This document shows, piece by piece, positions 60,363-64,000 of a stretch of DNA of 64,000 bases (its first letter is position 1; each line of letters begins with the position of its first letter). Both the position numbers and the translations under genes were made by a program. The notes below the pieces were generated by a model. The model saw only the letters and a list, made by a program, of their open reading frames with translations. It was not told where the DNA came from and made no database searches. Origin of the DNA: Shewanella sp. VB17 (GTDB lineage: Bacteria > Pseudomonadota > Gammaproteobacteria > Enterobacterales > Shewanellaceae); NCBI RefSeq assembly GCF_013248905.1, contig NZ_JABRVS010000001.1:4092001-4156000 (forward strand), read 5' to 3'.

Positions 60363-63194
60363 TTAATCAGCCTTCTTGTACTCAGAATATGCTTCACCTT
60401 GTGAGAGCCAAATTGGCGCTGGTTTACCTTTTAAATAATGATCAAAATACTCCATCATACGAACACTATAATCGAGTTTATTAGCATATTTCTTCAGATG
60501 ATGAGGTTCATCTTCATACTGCAAAAATATCACCTCTTTACCCGCGCGGCGCATAGCAAGATAAAGTTCGATACCTTGTTCCCAAGGTACTGCGTCATCT
60601 TTATCACCAAACATAATCATCATTGGTGTCTTAATACGTTCTGCATAAAAAACTGGCGAATTCTCAATGTACTTTTGTGGTGTGCTAAACAAGCTTTCGC
60701 CGATACGACTTTGTCCGATTTCGTATTGAAACTGTCGAGCTAAACCAGTACCCAGTCTAATACCGCTATAAGCGCTGGTCATATTTGATACTGGTGCACC
60801 CGCAACTGCTGCCTTAAATATATGAGTCTGAGTCACAGCAAAAGCGGTCTGATAACCACCCCATGAATGCCCCTGGATCCCTATAGCATCAGGATCAGCC
60901 ACTCCCATTTCAATCAGTTTTTGCACACCAGATGTTAATGCTTGTACCGAGGTTGCTCCTGGGTACCCTACCTCAAAACGTATATCAGGCAGAAAAATAG
61001 CGTAACCATTATCGGCATACCAGGCAAAGTTAGGTCTATGATTCAGCTTCATTTGTGGAAAAGCGTGAAGCCTGTCACTCATAAACCGATAAAAATAAAC
61101 AATAACAGGGTAACGGTTACCTTCTTTATAATGAGTGGGTTTAATTAGTACCCCATCAAGTGGTTGCCCATCACCATTAGTCCAATGTACTAACTCTGAC
61201 TTACTCCAGTTAAAAGCACGTTTTTGTTCATCAAAATCTGTTTGACGCATCGCTTTTTGCGGTGCTAAGACATCAGCAGTATACAGATCAGGGAAAAGAT
61301 CATAACGCTCTTTCGAGAAAACGATCCTGGGGGCATTTTTACTGCGTGCTAACATCTTTAACTTATAATCACCTGTCATTAAAGTCGTCACACCAGCCGT
61401 GCCTATTTTAGCTTGATAGTAGCCATCACCTTTTGTTCTATCATTATAGCCATGCAGTAATACCTGTTGATCAACGGCCAATATTTCAGGGGTATTCTCA
61501 TTTTCAATCAAGCCAGTCACTCGATACTGAATCCCCTGTTTACGCCCTTTTCCTGCCGTCAGTTTAAAACCTTCAAAAGAAGTCGTGTTCATCTGCCAAA
61601 TATCATATTTGTCATAGATAAGCAGTCCTGCATCATCTTCTAACCAAGGGCCAAAACCGTACCCTGGAGCACTAGATGGATAATCATGATCTTCATCGAC
61701 AAAAGAAACCTGTAAAACTTTTGTCAAGATATGGCGCCGTGCTGTAGATATCTCATACAGGTAGACATCACCTTGCTGGTAATAGGCAACAAAACGCTCT
61801 CTGGGAGACAACGTGGGTTGCTGCTCTGTATCCTGCTGGCTCAATAAAGATATCTTATGACCTGTATTAATATCAATAAGGTAATAATCACGATAAATAC
61901 CAGCCCAAGTGCTCATCTTTCGATAAGGGATATCTGAACTGGCTAATACGTATCTTGATTGCTCCTGTAGGAGGACATCAGGAACTTGGGCATCGGCAAG
62001 TTGTACTAAATTATTTTCTCTTAAATGCAACACTGCAAGATACGTTCTTTGTAGCTCCTCCTCATATTTGTTGATTTCATTAGGCTTAATAAGAGGATCC
62101 TCTCCATGCCAAATTCTCAAACCGCGCTGTTCGGTGACAATATGTTGATCGAAGAGATCCTGCTGTTTAGTGATCTTCTTAAGCTCAACTTGCTGCTTAA
62201 CATGAGGCACTCGGCCAAAAAAAAGACGTTCACTGTCTTTAGAAAAATGCAATTGTGTATAACGATTCAACTTCCAATCTGTAGATACCGGTGTCGGAGT
62301 GACCTCTCGAGTCGCTATATTCAATAACGAAAGCTGATATCTACGACCATAAGATGCTTGTTCGATATCACCGTGAGTAAAAGCGATGTATTGACCATTT
62401 TCACTTAAAGAAACCTCGCCAATTTGTTGATTATTAAACTGGCGAACAATTTCTTTCTTATTGTTATCCAATGAAACTAACACCAATTGATGCTTTTTTG
62501 ATTTAATATTATTACTTGCTAAAACAAGATGCTTACCCACTTTATCGAAATAAAAACGAGTCACATGGGCTATTTTTTGACTGGTACCACCTTGGAGGGA
62601 AACTAATCTAAGCTCACTGCCTTCATCAAACTTATCCGCGGTCCGCTTTGTTTTTAGATTGGCATCTGCCACTCGCTTATCTTTATCATCGCTTTGTTCG
62701 TTCTCTTTAGGCTCAAACCAAATAGCTAAATGTGTACCGCTTTCATTAAAGCTAAATTCTTTTACACGTTCAAAGCGACTTTCTTTACCCGTCTTAGTGT
62801 CGAGCAGTACCATGCCTAGCTTATATTTTTCATTCTCTTTGTTTGAAGCCATTTCCTTTTTCAGCAAAGGTGGCTCTACAATAAAGGCGACAAAATGACC
62901 ATCACGACTTACTTTCGGCTTAGATCCCCCTTCTACAATAAACTGACTTGATGTCGTTATACGCTTAACCAAGCCATGACTGTCACCACGATCAGGCGCA
63001 ACTTCCACTGCAAATATCTCACCTGTTGCAGAAATAACAGGGCGTTTGAGCGATTCAAACTTCATTATCTGATTTGTGGTGATAGTATTGCGATTAGATG
63101 TCTGGGCTGATGCAGCATAAATGTGAGTACAATTAAACATCACTGGTACAAGCAACAACAATATGGCAGGTAGTCTTTTCAAGGTCTTCCTCAT
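60363..63194 (-). CDS. Exported prolyl-oligopeptidase-family (S9) serine peptidase
   Basis: 943 residues. Signal peptide at residues 1-28 (LPAILLLLVPVMFNCTHIYA). A long N-terminal beta-propeller region (WD/PD40-like repeats such as SENGQYIAFTHGD, SKDSERLFFGRV) and a C-terminal alpha/beta-hydrolase domain with nucleophile Ser777 in GIQGHSWGGYQ, acid Asp near 866 in FGDKDDAVPW and His near 898 in DEPHHL. Longer than typical S9 enzymes (about 700), like marine Shewanella/Pseudoalteromonas secreted forms. Cleaves peptides in the periplasm or outside; specificity unknown. Confidence 0.92.
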   Translation of the reverse strand: MRKTLKRLPAILLLLVPVMFNCTHIYAASAQTSNRNTITTNQIMKFESLKRPVISATGEIFAVEVAPDRGDSHGLVKRITTSSQFIVEGGSKPKVSRDGHFVAFIVEPPLLKKEMASNKENEKYKLGMVLLDTKTGKESRFERVKEFSFNESGTHLAIWFEPKENEQSDDKDKRVADANLKTKRTADKFDEGSELRLVSLQGGTSQKIAHVTRFYFDKVGKHLVLASNNIKSKKHQLVLVSLDNNKKEIVRQFNNQQIGEVSLSENGQYIAFTHGDIEQASYGRRYQLSLLNIATREVTPTPVSTDWKLNRYTQLHFSKDSERLFFGRVPHVKQQVELKKITKQQDLFDQHIVTEQRGLRIWHGEDPLIKPNEINKYEEELQRTYLAVLHLRENNLVQLADAQVPDVLLQEQSRYVLASSDIPYRKMSTWAGIYRDYYLIDINTGHKISLLSQQDTEQQPTLSPRERFVAYYQQGDVYLYEISTARRHILTKVLQVSFVDEDHDYPSSAPGYGFGPWLEDDAGLLIYDKYDIWQMNTTSFEGFKLTAGKGRKQGIQYRVTGLIENENTPEILAVDQQVLLHGYNDRTKGDGYYQAKIGTAGVTTLMTGDYKLKMLARSKNAPRIVFSKERYDLFPDLYTADVLAPQKAMRQTDFDEQKRAFNWSKSELVHWTNGDGQPLDGVLIKPTHYKEGNRYPVIVYFYRFMSDRLHAFPQMKLNHRPNFAWYADNGYAIFLPDIRFEVGYPGATSVQALTSGVQKLIEMGVADPDAIGIQGHSWGGYQTAFAVTQTHIFKAAVAGAPVSNMTSAYSGIRLGTGLARQFQYEIGQSRIGESLFSTPQKYIENSPVFYAERIKTPMMIMFGDKDDAVPWEQGIELYLAMRRAGKEVIFLQYEDEPHHLKKYANKLDYSVRMMEYFDHYLKGKPAPIWLSQGEAYSEYKKAD

Positions 63195-63482
63195 TTTTCT
63201 TATTTTAATTAACAGGGGTAAGATCTTATTGACTCATCATCTGACTTTCATTAGGTTTTTGTTCAACTTTTTTAACCTTTAACGAACAATTATCCTGATT
63301 ATTTTTAGTGAATACTACCAATACGGTATAAAAACGTGAGGCTATTCACTATTTTCTGTGAAAAATATTCAAAAGTGTTTAAAATAAAGAGGTAGATTAT
63401 AAAAAAATCATTCTAAGTCATATCGTCGTGTCTTTAGACATGGCCTGACAATAGCAGTACAACGAAACGTTGAAGGACTCTC

Positions 63483-64000
63483 ATGTCAAAAAAAACTATA
63501 ACCGTGATCCCTGGTGATGGGATTGGACCTAGCATTATTGATGCAGCAATAAAAATTCTTGATAAAGCAGGTTGTGATTTTGAATACGAGTTTGCCGATG
63601 CTGGTTTAGTCGCCCATGAAAAACATGGTGAATTATTACCCCAGCGTACTCTCGATTTAATAGAGAAAAACCGCATCACGCTAAAAGGCCCTTTGACCAC
63701 GCCTGTGGGAGAAGGTTTTACCTCAATCAACGTATCGCTACGTAAACGCTTTAGTCTTTATGCTAACATTCGTCCCGTCTTATCTTTTAAAGGGACTCAG
63801 GCTCGTTACGAAAACATTGATATCATCACAGTCCGTGAAAATACTGAAGGTATGTATTCAGGTTTAGGACAAACGGTGTCTGATGATGGTGCAACAGCTG
63901 AAGCAACCAGTATCGTGACCCGTAAAGGCGCAGAGCAAATAACCGTATTTGCTTACGAGCTTGCTCGCAAAGAAAATCGTAAAAAAGTCACTATCGTACA
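63483..64000 (+). CDS. icd: NAD-dependent isocitrate dehydrogenase (3' end outside window)
   Basis: TCA-cycle enzyme making 2-oxoglutarate from isocitrate. The first 172 codons are open to the window end: MSKKTITVIPGDGIGPSII is the family start, TLKGPLTTPVGEGFTSINV and SLRKRFSLYANIRPVLSF hold the substrate-binding Ser and Arg residues, and ITVRENTEGMYSGLGQ follows. It is closer to the eukaryotic/NAD-type subunits and IMDH-like family than to E. coli Icd, as in other Shewanella. Ribosome site AAGGA is 5 nt before the ATG. The long minus-strand frame over it is a shadow. Confidence 0.93.
   Translation, partial: MSKKTITVIPGDGIGPSIIDAAIKILDKAGCDFEYEFADAGLVAHEKHGELLPQRTLDLIEKNRITLKGPLTTPVGEGFTSINVSLRKRFSLYANIRPVLSFKGTQARYENIDIITVRENTEGMYSGLGQTVSDDGATAEATSIVTRKGAEQITVFAYELARKENRKKVTIV

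Noticed and set aside
63434..63730. Minus-strand frame of 98 codons at the right edge
   Set aside because: Antisense to the well-conserved start of isocitrate dehydrogenase.

Overview
The window looks like chromosome of a marine Shewanella-type gammaproteobacterium. Support: the order recJ-dsbC-xerD, lptG-lptF divergent from pepA with an RDD-family gene beside them, a eukaryote-like NAD-dependent isocitrate dehydrogenase, mutY-yggX, queG and srmB, moderate-to-low GC, and strong protein-level resemblance to Shewanella and Vibrio families. Genus is inferred from remembered families and gene order, not from a database search.

Layout. 1-3.3 kb: 3' end of mutY, yggX, a broken yceI remnant, tRNA-Phe(GAA) and tRNA-Thr(TGT), a DUF3069-like gene and a periplasmic PAP2 phosphatase. 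3.5-9.9 kb: queG, a tandem pair of periplasmic solute-binding-like proteins with the 3' scar of a third copy, a secreted delta-class carbonic anhydrase, and an OhrR-like regulator divergent from a periplasmic catalase-fold peroxidase coupled to a 76-residue protein. 10-18 kb: recJ, dsbC, xerD and brnQ on the minus strand, then trmN6 and srmB. 18-26.3 kb: an RND efflux pair, a PAS sensor with a degenerate GGDEF domain and a 461-residue membrane protein.

26.4-38.1 kb is an accessory Rhs/polymorphic-toxin island read on the minus strand. A truncated hcp overlaps (ATGA) a 1605-residue Rhs protein with an HNH/EndoVII-like tip. Behind it lie a candidate cognate immunity gene, two SUKH-3 immunity genes, a displaced Rhs tip with a nucleotidyltransferase-like toxin plus its candidate immunity gene, Rhs-core fragments, short repeats and an unknown membrane protein. 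An IS110/IS1111-type element sits in one of the repeats; an uninterrupted copy of its target is present nearby, and its long structured 3' non-coding end is a candidate bridge (seek) RNA locus.

38.4-49.5 kb: an orphan type II thioesterase, DUF2960-like and RDD genes, lptG-lptF, pepA, a cupin, an ankyrin gene split by an IS903-type element with two small paralogous genes ahead of it, a short-chain dehydrogenase and an acetyltransferase. 49.6-59.2 kb is a putrescine uptake and gamma-glutamyl catabolism cluster: puuB, potI, potH, potG, potF, puuA, puuR and a second puuB-like gene. The window ends with an acetyltransferase, a large S9 peptidase and the 5' part of the isocitrate dehydrogenase gene.

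The best candidates for new biology are the Rhs orphan-module island with its Hcp leader, the IS110 3' RNA region with its internal target-site control, the recombining periplasmic-protein array, and the OhrR-like/peroxidase/small-protein unit.
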